A DNA stretch of 7,716 nt from JAXGPP01 sp964436865 (GTDB lineage Bacteria; Planctomycetota; Planctomycetia; Pirellulales; Thermoguttaceae). Location: contig CAYTFK010000330.1 of assembly GCA_964436865.1 (NCBI GenBank), forward strand, positions 1 through 7,716. Reading direction: 5' to 3'. The notes below the pieces were generated by a model. That model had not been told where the DNA came from. It made no database searches and saw nothing but the letters and a program-made list of their open reading frames with translations. Every line of letters begins with the position of its first letter. Position 1 is the stretch's first letter. Of this stretch, positions 7,611 to 7,716 are shown piece after piece. The position numbers and the translations under genes were made by a program.

Positions 7611-7716
7611 ATGCTTACCCGAAGACATTTACGGGGGTTCACCCTGGTAGAACTGTTGGTGGTCATCGCCATTATCGGCATTATGATCGCCCTGTTGCTG
7701 CCCGCCGTGCAGCAGG
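7611..7716 (+). CDS. DUF1559-type prepilin-like protein (5' part only)
   Basis: The first 35 codons of a gene cut by the right edge. The ATG at 7611 is preceded by AGGAAGG at 7596-7602, eight bases away. The short basic leader MLTRRHLRG is followed by the class III signal FTLVELLVVIAIIG and continues into ALLLPAVQQ. This is a prepilin peptidase site (cut after Gly9, Phe10 N-methylated, Glu14 at position +5) on a single hydrophobic helix. The LLPAVQ continuation is the signature of the DUF1559 family, greatly expanded in planctomycetes and predicted to be secreted or assembled by type II secretion-like machinery. It is 71 bases from the FG-GAP gene and has its own strong ribosome site; whether it shares the operon cannot be decided. 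Confidence 0.9.
   Translation, partial: MLTRRHLRGFTLVELLVVIAIIGIMIALLLPAVQQ

Overview
The window looks like a piece of a planctomycete chromosome (Pirellulales-like), most likely from a draft or metagenome assembly. The evidence is a DUF1559-type prepilin start at the right edge, a Tat-exported DegT-family protein at the left edge, a CRTAC1-type FG-GAP/ASPIC-UnbV protein next to a multiheme cytochrome with TPR repeats, high GC in the coding regions, and a 100-N scaffold gap. The taxonomic call is inference from gene content; no rRNA or marker gene is present.

Left part, minus strand (1-1255): two genes read leftwards and are probably co-transcribed. The first (1255-347) is a composite protein: a NifX/NifB-type (MTH1175-like) cofactor-binding domain, a Met/Gly/Arg-rich linker, a short coiled coil and a two-[4Fe-4S] ferredoxin domain. 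The second (308 to beyond base 1) is the start of a DegT/DnrJ/EryC1/StrS-family PLP protein with a twin-arginine signal. The linker-coding DNA carries seven closely spaced G-runs on the coding strand, a strong G-quadruplex candidate.

Middle (1256-1968): about 700 bases without a secure gene. It holds a long imperfect dyad (1350-1417) with a perfect smaller dyad inside it, a short minus-strand reading frame that looks like the end of a winged-helix regulator, and at its right end a perfect sigma70-type promoter (TTGACA, 16 bases, TATAAT) whose -35 box and spacer form a dyad. This promoter sits so close to the next ATG (1969) that the mRNA is expected to be leaderless or almost so. That gene encodes a small secreted, proline-rich, four-cysteine protein of unknown function.

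Gap zone (2416-2720): an intergenic stretch containing the 100-N gap. Exactly the same 55 bases end at the left gap edge and begin at the right gap edge, which looks like the contig-end overlap of a de Bruijn assembler rather than two real copies.

Right part, plus strand (2721-7716): a tight two-gene unit. The first gene (960 aa) has five membrane helices with His pairs suggestive of b-haem, then five CXXCH c-haem sites in a cytochrome c554-like arrangement, a beta-rich segment and TPR repeats. Four bases after its stop begins a membrane-anchored protein with six Asp-rich calcium-binding FG-GAP/VCBS repeats and a C-terminal ASPIC/UnbV domain. Together they suggest an envelope redox complex in which electrons cross from the membrane to periplasmic haems held beside a beta-propeller partner; this function is inference. 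The window ends in the first 35 codons of a type II pseudopilin-like (DUF1559) gene.
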